This document shows positions 16,872 to 25,241 of a DNA stretch of 42,057 nucleotides, one piece after another. Source of the DNA: Dehalococcoidales bacterium (GTDB lineage Bacteria; Chloroflexota; Dehalococcoidia; Dehalococcoidales; UBA2162). Under the pieces are notes generated by a model. That model saw nothing but the letters and a program-made list of their open reading frames with translations, was not told where the DNA came from and did no database searches. A program made the translations under genes and the position numbers. Location of the stretch: assembly GCA_016932435.1 (NCBI GenBank), contig JAFGCW010000095.1, positions 1 through 42,057 on the forward strand. The letters are read 5' to 3'. Position 1 is the stretch's first letter. Every line of letters begins with the position of its first letter.

Positions 16872-19400
16872 TTACCAGCCCTGGTGCTCCGTGCGTTTAA
16901 TGATATCCAACTGCGCCGCTTCGTGCATATTGACAAAGTAAGCAACGGTGCTGGCTACCCGGACCATCAGGTCCCTGTAATTCTCCGGCTCCTTCATCGC
17001 CTTGCGAAGGATTTCAGAAGAAATTACATTGAACTGGAAGTGATACAGACCGAGATCCTCGACCGTTCTGAGGAAAGACATGAAGTTATTGATGTCGCGA
17101 TCGGTAGCTAGTAGCTGTGGACTCAGCCTCATATTCATCGGGCCGCCAAGAGCCAGCCGGTGCGTCGGGAGCTTACCCACTGACTTAACCACGGCAGTGG
17201 GGCCGTTCCTGTCCACGCCCTGGGATGGCGACAGCGTATCGGCAAGAGGTTCCGGGTGGATATGACCGTTGGGTAAAGCAGCAACTATCTGTCCTGCAAC
17301 CTGATTACCTCCGGCAACTACTGTCTTACCTAGCCACACTCCGCCGTAGGACGGCAGCAGGTCCGTCTGGGTATTAACCCAGTCCACGGCATCCTCCCAG
17401 GTATCCATAACCCAAGAAGCCCAGTCATCGGCAAAGTCGTCGTCATTGCCGTACTTGGGTACGTTGTTAATGCACATTTGTCTGAGAGCCTCATGACCTT
17501 CCCAGTTGTCCTTGAGAGCCTGGAGCATCTCGTCCCAGGTAACCTTCTTGTCACGATAAATCAGCTTGTCAATCACAGCAAGAGAGTCAGCGGTATCGGC
17601 AAGGCCGGATAGTAATATACCGTATGTCGTGTACCAGGCGCCGCCGTTCGTGATATCGCGCCCTCTCTGCAGAGGACCTTCCGACAGGGCGGAGCTGAAT
17701 GGGGCGGGGAACCACATAGACTGGGACTCTTTAAGGTACTTAACGCCTTCGACGTAATATTTTACCCAGTAGAATGCTTGTTCCCTGAATGCATGCCGTA
17801 CTGCCTCCATGGACTCGAAAGTCTGGGGATCGCCGGTGGCGGGGCCTATCTGTTTACCGCAGATGGCGCACTTACCGTTGTTCAGTACGAACTCCACAAA
17901 CTTGGGTACGACATTATCTCCCTCCCAGTTATGGGCCATCGTAATATGAGGAAGATCGGTAGCCGAACATCCTACTAGGACGTATTCCCGCCAGTCCTCG
18001 ATTGTCAGATCGGGGTATCCCTTGGATACCATCTCGATTCCCTTCTTGTCGCCGCAGAACTTCGGTTTTCCTCTGCCCAGTCTGATAACCTCAGCAGCTT
18101 TCCTGAGGTACTCGTCAGGAGTACCCGACCATATCCTCATCGCGGTTTCCGGTTGCGTTATGCTGAGCTGCTCGTCGGCTTCGAGACATAGCATCGTAAC
18201 CTCGTTACAGGCATCTTTGCCGTCGCGGGTCTGCCCGCCGATGGTAAGGGACTGGGTTGCTTCTCTGGCGCCGTCAAGCTTGGTATAGAAGCACATCAGG
18301 AGTTCCAGTGCCTCGTCATGGGTCATGGTCTTGTCGTCAAGGACCGATTTCTTATAGTAAGGATACATATACTGGTCGAATCGTCCGAAAGAGTTTACCT
18401 CGCCGGAAAGTTCGCAGTTATCAATGACGTGAATTATCCAGTTGGACTGTACCGCTTCCCACCAGTCCCTGGCAGGATTTGCCGGTACCTGTTCGCAGAC
18501 TTCTGCGATTCGCTCGAGTTCGCGCTTGCGGACAGGATTGGTCTCTTTTGCCGCCATCTCGCGCGCCAGGTCGGCATACCGCTGGGAATATTCCATTGCG
18601 GCATCAAGCGTAATAATAACGGCTTTATAGAAGTCCTTCCTCTCCTGTATACCGAAGTGGGTGTATTCCTGGTCGAGTTGAGCCAGGTACCACTCTACTT
18701 CTTTTTTAATGCCTTTGAGGCCTATTTGAAGGACTTTTTCATTGTTGGGCATCTGGTGACCGGCGTCTCTCCACATCGATACACCGGCGTGATTAGGAAT
18801 ATGCGAGCACGAAGAAGTGGTAGCGAAAGATTTTTCGAAGAGCTCCGGATTCATTGTTTTCAGGTTGTAATCGAGCAGGGTCTTTCCCCTGAAGTAAGGA
18901 AAAAGGACTTCCTTGATTTCTTTCTTCTCTTCAGGGCTAATTGTGCACCGGAACGCATCCTCGAAATTTTTTATAGACTCGTCAGGGGAAATTTCCACTG
19001 TCGGGTCAAGCGAGGGTAGCTCACACGGTGCTCTATGCTGACCGGTGAATGACTGCCGTACGTCCCACATGCTTGTTCCTGTCGGATGGCTAGCCGTTCC
19101 GGAAACGGTGATAGCACGAATCTTGCTATTCACATTGCCGACTATGAGTTCTTCATCCAGGATGAAAATGGTCTTTTCTCTGAGATACGTCTCAAGAAAG
19201 CGTGCCCGCTGAATAATCCTGGGTTCATCCTTGTATTGTTCCATGGTCTTCATTTCGGCGCGAGCGCGTTCGAGGCAAATCTCCGGTTGCTGCAGAGCTC
19301 GGTCCCTTGCTCTCTTGATACGTTCAGTATATGTCGGAACAAAAAACTCCTGCCAGGAACCTACATCTTGTATCTTTCTATCACCTATATCGATTGCCAT
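16872..19400 (-). CDS. Glycyl-radical enzyme homologue with Ser at the radical position
   Basis: This encodes an 842 residue protein of the PFL-like glycyl-radical family, full length for dehydratase, lyase and fumarate-adding members. ATG at 19400 follows a strong AAAGGAGGT. Family landmarks are clear: DAGHQMPNNEKVLQIGLKG, GGQTRDGKDACNEVTMLCLEA, RLGRGKPKFCGD, the active-site Cys478 in VGCSATD, SPSQGVDRNGPTAVVKSV, and FQFNVISSEILRKA. The C-terminal motif is normally RVxGY, with the Gly bearing the stored radical. Here it reads RVASTVAYF, so the radical position is Ser817 (codon AGC, bases 16952-16950) and the following aromatic is Thr. The frame is open and the flanks conserved. It could depend on a separate glycyl-radical subunit, work without a stored radical, or be inactive. 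Its activase is adjacent. Substrate class cannot be told from the motifs I can read. Confidence 0.93.
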   Translation of the reverse strand: MAIDIGDRKIQDVGSWQEFFVPTYTERIKRARDRALQQPEICLERARAEMKTMEQYKDEPRIIQRARFLETYLREKTIFILDEELIVGNVNSKIRAITVSGTASHPTGTSMWDVRQSFTGQHRAPCELPSLDPTVEISPDESIKNFEDAFRCTISPEEKKEIKEVLFPYFRGKTLLDYNLKTMNPELFEKSFATTSSCSHIPNHAGVSMWRDAGHQMPNNEKVLQIGLKGIKKEVEWYLAQLDQEYTHFGIQERKDFYKAVIITLDAAMEYSQRYADLAREMAAKETNPVRKRELERIAEVCEQVPANPARDWWEAVQSNWIIHVIDNCELSGEVNSFGRFDQYMYPYYKKSVLDDKTMTHDEALELLMCFYTKLDGAREATQSLTIGGQTRDGKDACNEVTMLCLEADEQLSITQPETAMRIWSGTPDEYLRKAAEVIRLGRGKPKFCGDKKGIEMVSKGYPDLTIEDWREYVLVGCSATDLPHITMAHNWEGDNVVPKFVEFVLNNGKCAICGKQIGPATGDPQTFESMEAVRHAFREQAFYWVKYYVEGVKYLKESQSMWFPAPFSSALSEGPLQRGRDITNGGAWYTTYGILLSGLADTADSLAVIDKLIYRDKKVTWDEMLQALKDNWEGHEALRQMCINNVPKYGNDDDFADDWASWVMDTWEDAVDWVNTQTDLLPSYGGVWLGKTVVAGGNQVAGQIVAALPNGHIHPEPLADTLSPSQGVDRNGPTAVVKSVGKLPTHRLALGGPMNMRLSPQLLATDRDINNFMSFLRTVEDLGLYHFQFNVISSEILRKAMKEPENYRDLMVRVASTVAYFVNMHEAAQLDIIKRTEHQGW

Positions 19401-19555
19401 TTTCCACCTCCTTTAAATTGGCTATGCTTGCACATCTAACGTGTTCTTTTAATTACACGTATTAGTGCCTCATCCTGACAGTATAACACATATCATTACT
19501 GTATTTCTTATATTAACCTTTTTTTAGCTATTACCAGATATTCTTTTCACCGCAA

Positions 19556-19601
19556 CCCGCTTGCCGGCAATCGAGTTACCGGCAAGCGGGATTTTATTTT
19601 T
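19556..19601. terminator. Strong hairpin between solute-binding protein and GRE genes
   Basis: A perfect 12 bp GC-rich stem (19556-19567 with 19579-19590) with an 11 nt loop is followed on the plus strand by a T-rich run to 19601. It lies about 90 bp past the stop of the minus-strand gene at 19683-21485. The T tract is on the plus side, so on the minus strand it would act as a hairpin without a classic U tract. It is probably the boundary between two minus-strand units. Confidence 0.6.
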
Positions 19602-19682
19602 AAGCAGTTTACTACATTTCAGTAACGTGTATGACACACCATTGTTAAATATTCTATATGGTATGTCTACACTATAATGTGA

Positions 19683-21485
19683 CTAATGCCCCATCGATTT
19701 TTTCATATCCTGGTCAAGCCAGCTATACAGGTAGTAGTCCGCACCGTTCCACAGACCTATCGCCCGTTCACCGTTGTATCCCTTTAACCACGGCTGCCAT
19801 GCCATATAGACTAAAGGCGCCGCAATCGGGATTATATAAGACTGGTCAACAATGTATGGATAGACTTCCTTGATTAACCTGGCTTGCTCTTCCTTATCGA
19901 AGTAGGCGGCGCTGATACCCAGGAATGCCTGATCAATGACGTCGTCCTTAATATTGCCGGCATTAGCGGGCATTCCCGACTGCCAGACGTAAAGCTCGTT
20001 CGGTGCCTCGGTCATAGTGTCGCTGTATGCACAGCCTGAATATGTTCTCTTCTGCCCCATCATCATAGACCTGTAGATACCCATCTCCAGTACCTGGAGT
20101 TCCGCTTTAACGCCTATTTTCTCCCAGTCGGCTACAACAATGGATAAGAGGTCCACGTTACCTGAAGTGCATACTATTTCAGTCTCAAAGCCATCGGGAT
20201 AACCTGCTTCGGTCAGAAGCTGCTCTGCCTTATCAGGGTGATACTCAAACAGCTCCTGGGCAGACTCTGGATAGTCTTCGATAGGGATGTACCACTGTTT
20301 AAGCTCGGGCAGTATCGGATAAGAGTATATTTCGGCTTTACCGTCATAGTATTTGTGCTTTATTGTCTCCCTATCTATAGCCATAGATAAAGCCCGGCGA
20401 ATCCTGAGATCGGTAAATATCCCTTCATCGACTCTCATGTAGATAGTCGCAGTTGTTTCCGCCATGTACTCCCGGTATACAAGCTGAGGAGCTGTGCTCT
20501 TTAAAGACTGCCACATATCATATGGAAACTGTTCTTTACCCACACCGTCTATCGCACCCGTCCGCAGCGCTGCCTGCCGGGAAGATGCGTCCGGCATAAT
20601 CAGCATCTTGGCGCCATCGGGATAAGGCATGGTATCCTCCGGGAAAAGAGGATGTTTCCTCCAGTAGTCCGGGTTCCTGACAAAGGTCGCGGTCGAACCC
20701 GGGATAAAATCCGTGAGAATATAGGGTCCCGTCCCTACATTGTTTTGCCAGTCCTGCATATCGCCGTATTTATCGATTACTTCGTGCGGAATCACGAATA
20801 TACAGTCTCCGGCTCTCATCCATACTCTTGAAAACATTCCGGGCTTGGTCTTAACGACAACCGTCCATTCGTCGGGCGCCGTTATCGACTCTACAGCCAT
20901 ATCGTAGGGACAGAACATAGCCTGTGGACTTGTCGGTTGATTCCACATGCGCAGGAGTGAAAACACCACATCCTCAGCGTTTACCTCTCTGCCGCCCACA
21001 AGCTGACTCGCCTCGCTGTCCGGGTTATTCGCAAAGTGAACCCCTTTGCGCATATTGAGGACTATAGTGGTTTCATCCGGCCATTCCCAGCTTTCAGCCA
21101 GAAGCGGGTAAGGATAGAAAGTGGTTTCCGAACCGCGAAGGAACGGGTACTCGCCGGTGCCCGACGGACCCTTTGTATAATCGCCCGTGAGTGGTTCCTC
21201 GCAGGTTAGAGAATTGGCGGTACATGCTACATTTATACGAAAAGCATCGTCGAAACCCTGTATGTCCGATGATAGTGCCCATGTAAGGGTCCCTCCGTAT
21301 TGGGGCTTATCCACCTTTTTCTCAATTACTGTCCCGTCTTCCTTTTCCAGCTTTAATGTCACCGTTTGTTGTTCATCAGCTTCCGCCTCTTCCTCCTCCT
21401 TCTTTACCTCTTCCGAGCCGCAGGACGCTATCACCAGAGATAACACCATTATGCAGCTTACCATCACCCACAATATTTTTTTCAC
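19683..21485 (-). CDS. ABC transporter solute-binding lipoprotein, family 5 (second paralogue)
   Basis: This encodes a 600 residue lipoprotein receptor for a peptide-type ABC importer. The signal peptide has lipobox VIASC with Cys22, followed by a Glu/Lys-rich linker. The SBP_bac_5 region has LAESWEWPDET, NMRKGVHFANN, VNAEDVVFSLLRMW, VGTGPYILTDF and RIRRALSMAIDRE. The start is GTG at 21485, giving an N-terminus nearly identical to the protein at 2737-4560; the mature parts are much more diverged. Both end in a similar YY..W...K...GH tail. The gene is driven by module copy 2 (21833-21903) with a ~350 nt leader and is divergent from the MarR gene. No permease is adjacent; it may share the permeases at 27106-29083. 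Ligand unknown. Confidence 0.95.
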   Translation of the reverse strand: MKKILWVMVSCIMVLSLVIASCGSEEVKKEEEEAEADEQQTVTLKLEKEDGTVIEKKVDKPQYGGTLTWALSSDIQGFDDAFRINVACTANSLTCEEPLTGDYTKGPSGTGEYPFLRGSETTFYPYPLLAESWEWPDETTIVLNMRKGVHFANNPDSEASQLVGGREVNAEDVVFSLLRMWNQPTSPQAMFCPYDMAVESITAPDEWTVVVKTKPGMFSRVWMRAGDCIFVIPHEVIDKYGDMQDWQNNVGTGPYILTDFIPGSTATFVRNPDYWRKHPLFPEDTMPYPDGAKMLIMPDASSRQAALRTGAIDGVGKEQFPYDMWQSLKSTAPQLVYREYMAETTATIYMRVDEGIFTDLRIRRALSMAIDRETIKHKYYDGKAEIYSYPILPELKQWYIPIEDYPESAQELFEYHPDKAEQLLTEAGYPDGFETEIVCTSGNVDLLSIVVADWEKIGVKAELQVLEMGIYRSMMMGQKRTYSGCAYSDTMTEAPNELYVWQSGMPANAGNIKDDVIDQAFLGISAAYFDKEEQARLIKEVYPYIVDQSYIIPIAAPLVYMAWQPWLKGYNGERAIGLWNGADYYLYSWLDQDMKKSMGH

Positions 21486-22100
21486 TGCCTTCTAACCCCC
21501 AATTTTAATTTTATGTAACTGGAATAAGTACACAAATTTCTTCTGAATGTCCTTATATTGCCTTTATATATCTTGCTCCAGAATGTTACTTATCCGGTCA
21601 TCTTTGCTGCTAAGTCAGATTGGTTACATAACTGCTGTCACAGCCGGGGCTTTATGGTATTTGAGTTAAAGCTTACCGGTTGTCTTAAAAAAATAATTTT
21701 TCCCGGTAAAGCCAGTCCACCTTAAAGTAATTTAAACCTGCCGACCTCCTTTCCCGCCTGTTTGCTTAAATATTTTATATTCTTGTTGACGATTTTTTAC
21801 TATGATATTATACTTAAGTGTTATGATGACCTATCGTATACGATAGCACAGGGGATATCGCATATGATGAGGGATTATATGATTCTAAAGTTTGATTTGT
21901 CAAGTATAAAAAGTGAATTTTTTAACACTTTTAATTAAGTTGATTCAAGCTTGTCGGAAATGTCCGGAGATTTGGTAAAAATGTAACTTTTATCAGACTG
22001 ACATGTAATGAAGATCACTACTACACAATTTTGTTAATCAGGAGTAAAATATAATGATATGAATACTTCGATGACATGAGTATATTAGGAGATGAGTATA
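21486..22100. other. Divergent intergenic region between solute-binding protein and MarR genes
   Basis: About 610 bp. It contains promoter-operator module copy 2 (annotated separately), a ~350 nt AT-rich leader for the minus-strand gene, and about 200 bp upstream of the regulator. I see no convincing promoter for the MarR gene itself: TATAAT at 22050-22055 lacks a -35 at proper spacing. No reading frame worth calling and no known riboswitch was seen in the leader. Confidence 0.6.
21833..21903 (-). promoter_or_regulatory. Promoter-operator module, copy 2 (drives second solute-binding protein gene)
   Basis: On the minus strand: TTGACA (21903-21898), an 18 bp spacer, TATAAT (21879-21874), 5 bp, ATCATATGCGAT (21868-21857), then 24 bp start to start the palindrome ATCGTATACGAT (21844-21833). 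Geometry is identical to copies 1 and 3. Compared with copy 1, the spacer end, the -10 region and the first operator are nearly the same (TAGAATCATATAATCC shared). The MarR gene begins 257 bp away on the other strand, so autoregulation through this region is possible. Confidence 0.85.
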
Positions 22101-22568
22101 TTGGGTACGGTAAAAATCGATAAGGATTACAAATTATGGATATATATATATCAATTGAGAGATAACATACTGAAAATTCGCGATAATGAGTTGAGTGAAT
22201 ATGGTATATCAACCGCGGAAGCCGGAACGCTGTATGTTATCAAGGCAATAGGCGGAAAAGTAACACCTTCGAAGATAGCGAAAGGAATATATCGACAGCA
22301 TCATACAATTACTGCCATGTTAAAGAGAATGGAGAAAAAAGGACTGGTAACGAGGAATCCGGATCCCGAAAATATAAATACCTTGATAATCCGATTAACA
22401 GAAAAGGGAGAAACCGCTCTAAAACAAGCAAATATAAGAGAGTCGCTACACGATTTGATGTCTATTTTCTCGGAAGATGAGAAAGATATGCTCCTGGAAC
22501 ATTTATCAGAGTTAAGAGACAATGCTTTAAGACACACATTTGATATACAAATTACTCCTTTTCGTTAG
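22101..22568 (+). CDS. MarR-family transcriptional regulator
   Basis: This encodes a MarR-type winged-helix regulator of about 155 residues that should bind palindromic DNA as a dimer. The central winged helix is clear: GKVTPSKIAKGI, HHTITAMLKRMEKKGLVTR, and the wing NTLIIRLTEKGE, with helical dimerisation segments at both ends. AGGAG at 22087-22091 abuts the in-frame ATG at 22092 with no spacing. The TTG at 22101 has a 9 nt spacing and is the better start; the ATG start would add three residues. It is divergent from a solute-binding protein gene controlled by module copy 2 and is the only regulator gene in the window. I infer that it binds the ATCGTATACGAT sites and releases them on binding a substrate or its CoA ester, as many catabolic MarR proteins do. 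Confidence 0.92.
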   Translation: MGTVKIDKDYKLWIYIYQLRDNILKIRDNELSEYGISTAEAGTLYVIKAIGGKVTPSKIAKGIYRQHHTITAMLKRMEKKGLVTRNPDPENINTLIIRLTEKGETALKQANIRESLHDLMSIFSEDEKDMLLEHLSELRDNALRHTFDIQITPFR

Positions 22569-22728
22569 CAATATTTCATATTTATTTTACTTAGAACAGT
22601 TCAATCTCAACGTGGAATGCTGAATATCAGCTCGGTTGTTTACTTCGGCTGGTTATTTAATCTGTATTGCCAGACACAGAAAGAGTCATTTGTACCAAAT
22701 AGCATTATTTTAAAAAATGGAGAGTGAT

Positions 22729-23724
22729 ATGAAAAAGAATAGAATTAGCGAATTATTGTCAATCGAGCATCCTGTGCTGCAAGCTCCTATGTCATGGATA
22801 ACTGATGCTGTGCTGGCTGCGGCGGTATCGAATGCCGGCGGACTGGGTATAATAGGGCCGAATGGCGGCGCTCAGAGCGTTACCTCGGACGTGATAGAAA
22901 CCGGCGAGCGTTTACGCAGCGAGATTAGAAAAGCGAAATCGTTAACCGATAAACCCTTCGGGGTCAATGTTCTGGCATATGAAGGTGAACGTTTCGAATT
23001 CACCGATCAATGCGTCAAGGTAATTCTGGAAGAGGGGATAGCCGTAGCTGCTCTCTGCGGTGATTACCCGGAAAAATATGCGAAGCAGTTTAAGGATGCG
23101 GGGATAAAGCAAATTTTCCGGGCATTACCTTCCAATAACGTTGATATAGCCAGGAGGGCGGAACAGGCGGGGATGGATGCATTTATCGCAGCCGGTTTGG
23201 AGGGCGGCGGACATATAGGTCTTGATAGAATTACCACGTTTGTACTGATTCCGCAGGTTGTAGATGCAATCAAAATTCCGGTTATTGCCGGAGGTGGCAT
23301 AGTGGATGGGAAAGGTATGGTTGCGGCAATGGCTCTGGGAGCCGAAGGTGTTTATCTGGGTACCAGATTCATTGCCACCAATGAATGTCCGGCACATCCG
23401 ACATACAAACAGGCTATTATAGATGCCATCGATACCAGCACCGTGACATTTACCAGTATGGTTGGTTTATGCAGAGCTTTGAAAACGCCACCGGTGGAGC
23501 GTCTTGTCCAGATGGAAGAGGATGGTACGGCTACCTACGAAGAAATGGTAAAGGTACACAGGCATGAAACACGCCCCTGGCTGGAGGGAGACTGGTCAAC
23601 TACCGTTTTTCCGTCCGGTGCCTGTGCCGCTATGATACATAAGATTACGTCCGCCGCTGAAGTAGTAAACGGTATCGTTAATGAAGCTGACGAGATAATG
23701 AAGAAAATGTGCAGCCAGGACTGA
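22729..23724 (+). CDS. Nitronate monooxygenase / FabK-like FMN enzyme (2-nitropropane dioxygenase family)
   Basis: This encodes an FMN-binding TIM-barrel protein of 331 residues. Typical marks are the N-terminal HPVLQAPMSWITD, SNAGGLGIIGPNG, the histidine motif GLEGGGHIG, the phosphate-binding IPVIAGGGIVDG, and GAEGVYLGTRFIAT. The family includes nitronate monooxygenases and flavin enoyl-ACP reductases, and the sequence does not tell these apart. An upstream in-frame ATG at 22717 exists, but the one at 22729 has GGAGAG at proper distance and is preferred. The gene follows the MarR gene by about 160 bp on the same strand and faces the terminator at 23934. Its role here is unclear; oxidation or reduction of an unsaturated CoA intermediate is possible but unsupported. 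Confidence 0.9.
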   Translation: MKKNRISELLSIEHPVLQAPMSWITDAVLAAAVSNAGGLGIIGPNGGAQSVTSDVIETGERLRSEIRKAKSLTDKPFGVNVLAYEGERFEFTDQCVKVILEEGIAVAALCGDYPEKYAKQFKDAGIKQIFRALPSNNVDIARRAEQAGMDAFIAAGLEGGGHIGLDRITTFVLIPQVVDAIKIPVIAGGGIVDGKGMVAAMALGAEGVYLGTRFIATNECPAHPTYKQAIIDAIDTSTVTFTSMVGLCRALKTPPVERLVQMEEDGTATYEEMVKVHRHETRPWLEGDWSTTVFPSGACAAMIHKITSAAEVVNGIVNEADEIMKKMCSQD

Positions 23725-23933
23725 CGACAGGAAAGTAAAAACCGGTTTGTATTGAATACGCCGCGTTAATATACCGGTGTCTTTAAGTGGCTGATGCGGG
23801 AGGTTTCCAGCGTTAGCCACTTAATAATTTCCAGCATCCCGAAACATGGATATCAATCCGTGTCGTTAGTGGTTTCCGGAGTCGTTTTATCACCGGATGC
23901 GGGAGCAGGACAGCGGTAATAATCATAACTAAA

Positions 23934-23963
23934 ATGGCCGGAACTTAATCAAGTTCCGGCCAT
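23934..23963. terminator. Terminator hairpin between convergent genes
   Basis: A perfect 13 bp stem (23934-23946 with 23951-23963) with loop AATC lies 30 bp past the stop of the minus-strand CoA-transferase gene at 23994. On the minus strand it is followed by TTTTAGTTAT. It can also stop readthrough from the plus-strand flavoprotein gene. Confidence 0.8.
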
Positions 23964-23993
23964 GCGTATTTACTGTTCATGTCTCGGACAGAG

Positions 23994-25160
23994 TTAGATA
24001 ATTTGCTTTTTCTGTAACTCAGCAACTTTTTCATCGGAATACCCGAGAAGCTGAGATATTATTTCTTCGGTATCCTGGCCGATATTGGGTGGTGATTCGA
24101 ATGTCTGTTCCATCCCCGATACCTTGACGGGATTCCCTGCTAACCATATCGTTTCACCCTGGGTCCATTCGACAGGGACTACCATTTTCTGGTGAATAAC
24201 CTGAGGATCGGAAAGAACTTTATCTACAGTATTTACCGGGCCGGCGGGTACTCCCTCATTAACCAGGCGTTCCACCATTTCATCGGTACCTGTATCGAGC
24301 ATGATTTCCTCGATAATGGAGTTCAGTTCTCCGGCGTTTTCATTTCTACTGGCGACGGATTCGAATCTTGGGTCTGTAGCCAGTTCTTCACGACCGAGAG
24401 CTTTACACAGACCGGGCCAGAACCTTTCTCCACCGATTGCGGCAATTACAAGATGCCCGTCTTTTGTCTTGTAAGATCTATAGGTAGGCCTCGGTATATC
24501 CGGTCCTCCGGTAATGTTCCCGATGTGGAAAAACGCGGGCACACGGGCGTACAGGAGGGCTACCTGGCCGTCCAGCAGGGCGACTTCTAATTTATTGCCT
24601 TCACCGGTCTGCTCGCGTGAATAAAGAGCAGCCACGATACCCTGAGCGGCCCACATCCCTCCGACGCAGTCGCTTATCGAAAGCCCGGACCTTGCCGGTG
24701 GTGGGTTCCCGGTGATACTCATCCCGCCCGACATTGCCTGAAGTATCAGATCAAAGGCCGGCCTGTCTCTATAAGGACCGGTCGAACCAAAGCCGGTAAT
24801 CGAACAGGAGATTATTCTTGGATTTATGCTCTTTAGACTTTCATGGTCAAAACCCAACCTCTCCAGAACTCCGGGCCGGTAGTTATCAAGGACAACATCC
24901 GATTTTTTTACGAGGTCAATAAAAATCTCTTTGCCATCCGGCTCTTTGAGGTTCAGTACAATACTCTTTTTGTTTCGACAGGTGGCTAGAACGACGAAAT
25001 CGTCCGAATTCAATCCGCCATCCGCTATTTGTCTCTGTCCCGGAGGCTCGACTTTGATTACCTCCGCACCCAGATCACCCAGTATCATAGCTGCGTAGGG
25101 TCCAGCCAGAAACTGTGAAAGTTCTAAAACCCTTACCCCTTTGAGTAACATGGTTTCCAA
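23994..25160 (-). CDS. Class III CoA-transferase (conventional type)
   Basis: This encodes a 388 residue CaiB/BaiF CoA-transferase that is closer to conventional family members than to subfamilies A and B. Marks are FLAGPYAAMILGDLGAEVIKVEPPG, NYRPGVLERLGFD, SITGFGSTGPYRDRPAFDLI and TGEGN. Catalytic Asp164 lies in SISDCVGG. The start is uncertain: TTG at 25160 sits 4 nt after AAGGGGG, while ATG at 25151 is a little further. It is the second gene of a minus-strand pair, 81 bp after 25242-26468, and ends at the terminator 23934-23963. The pair is divergent from the permease operon and shares its regulatory interval. Confidence 0.95.
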   Translation of the reverse strand: METMLLKGVRVLELSQFLAGPYAAMILGDLGAEVIKVEPPGQRQIADGGLNSDDFVVLATCRNKKSIVLNLKEPDGKEIFIDLVKKSDVVLDNYRPGVLERLGFDHESLKSINPRIISCSITGFGSTGPYRDRPAFDLILQAMSGGMSITGNPPPARSGLSISDCVGGMWAAQGIVAALYSREQTGEGNKLEVALLDGQVALLYARVPAFFHIGNITGGPDIPRPTYRSYKTKDGHLVIAAIGGERFWPGLCKALGREELATDPRFESVASRNENAGELNSIIEEIMLDTGTDEMVERLVNEGVPAGPVNTVDKVLSDPQVIHQKMVVPVEWTQGETIWLAGNPVKVSGMEQTFESPPNIGQDTEEIISQLLGYSDEKVAELQKKQII

Positions 25161-25241
25161 TTACCCCCTTATTACTTTTTAATAGATATATCGATAAGCC
25201 GTCTCAAGGGCTTTATCCGGAACGAAAGTCATGGTACGGTG

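Noticed and set aside
18318..19019. Long plus-strand frame of 233 codons
   Set aside because: It lies wholly opposite the GRE gene and has no family features; the same applies to 14102-14764 opposite the AOR gene and 11168-11755 opposite a CoA-transferase.
16872..19400. Naming the GRE as benzylsuccinate or alkylsuccinate synthase
   Set aside because: CoA-transferases nearby are suggestive, but small subunits are absent, the radical Gly is missing and the active-site motif does not let me choose a subclass.
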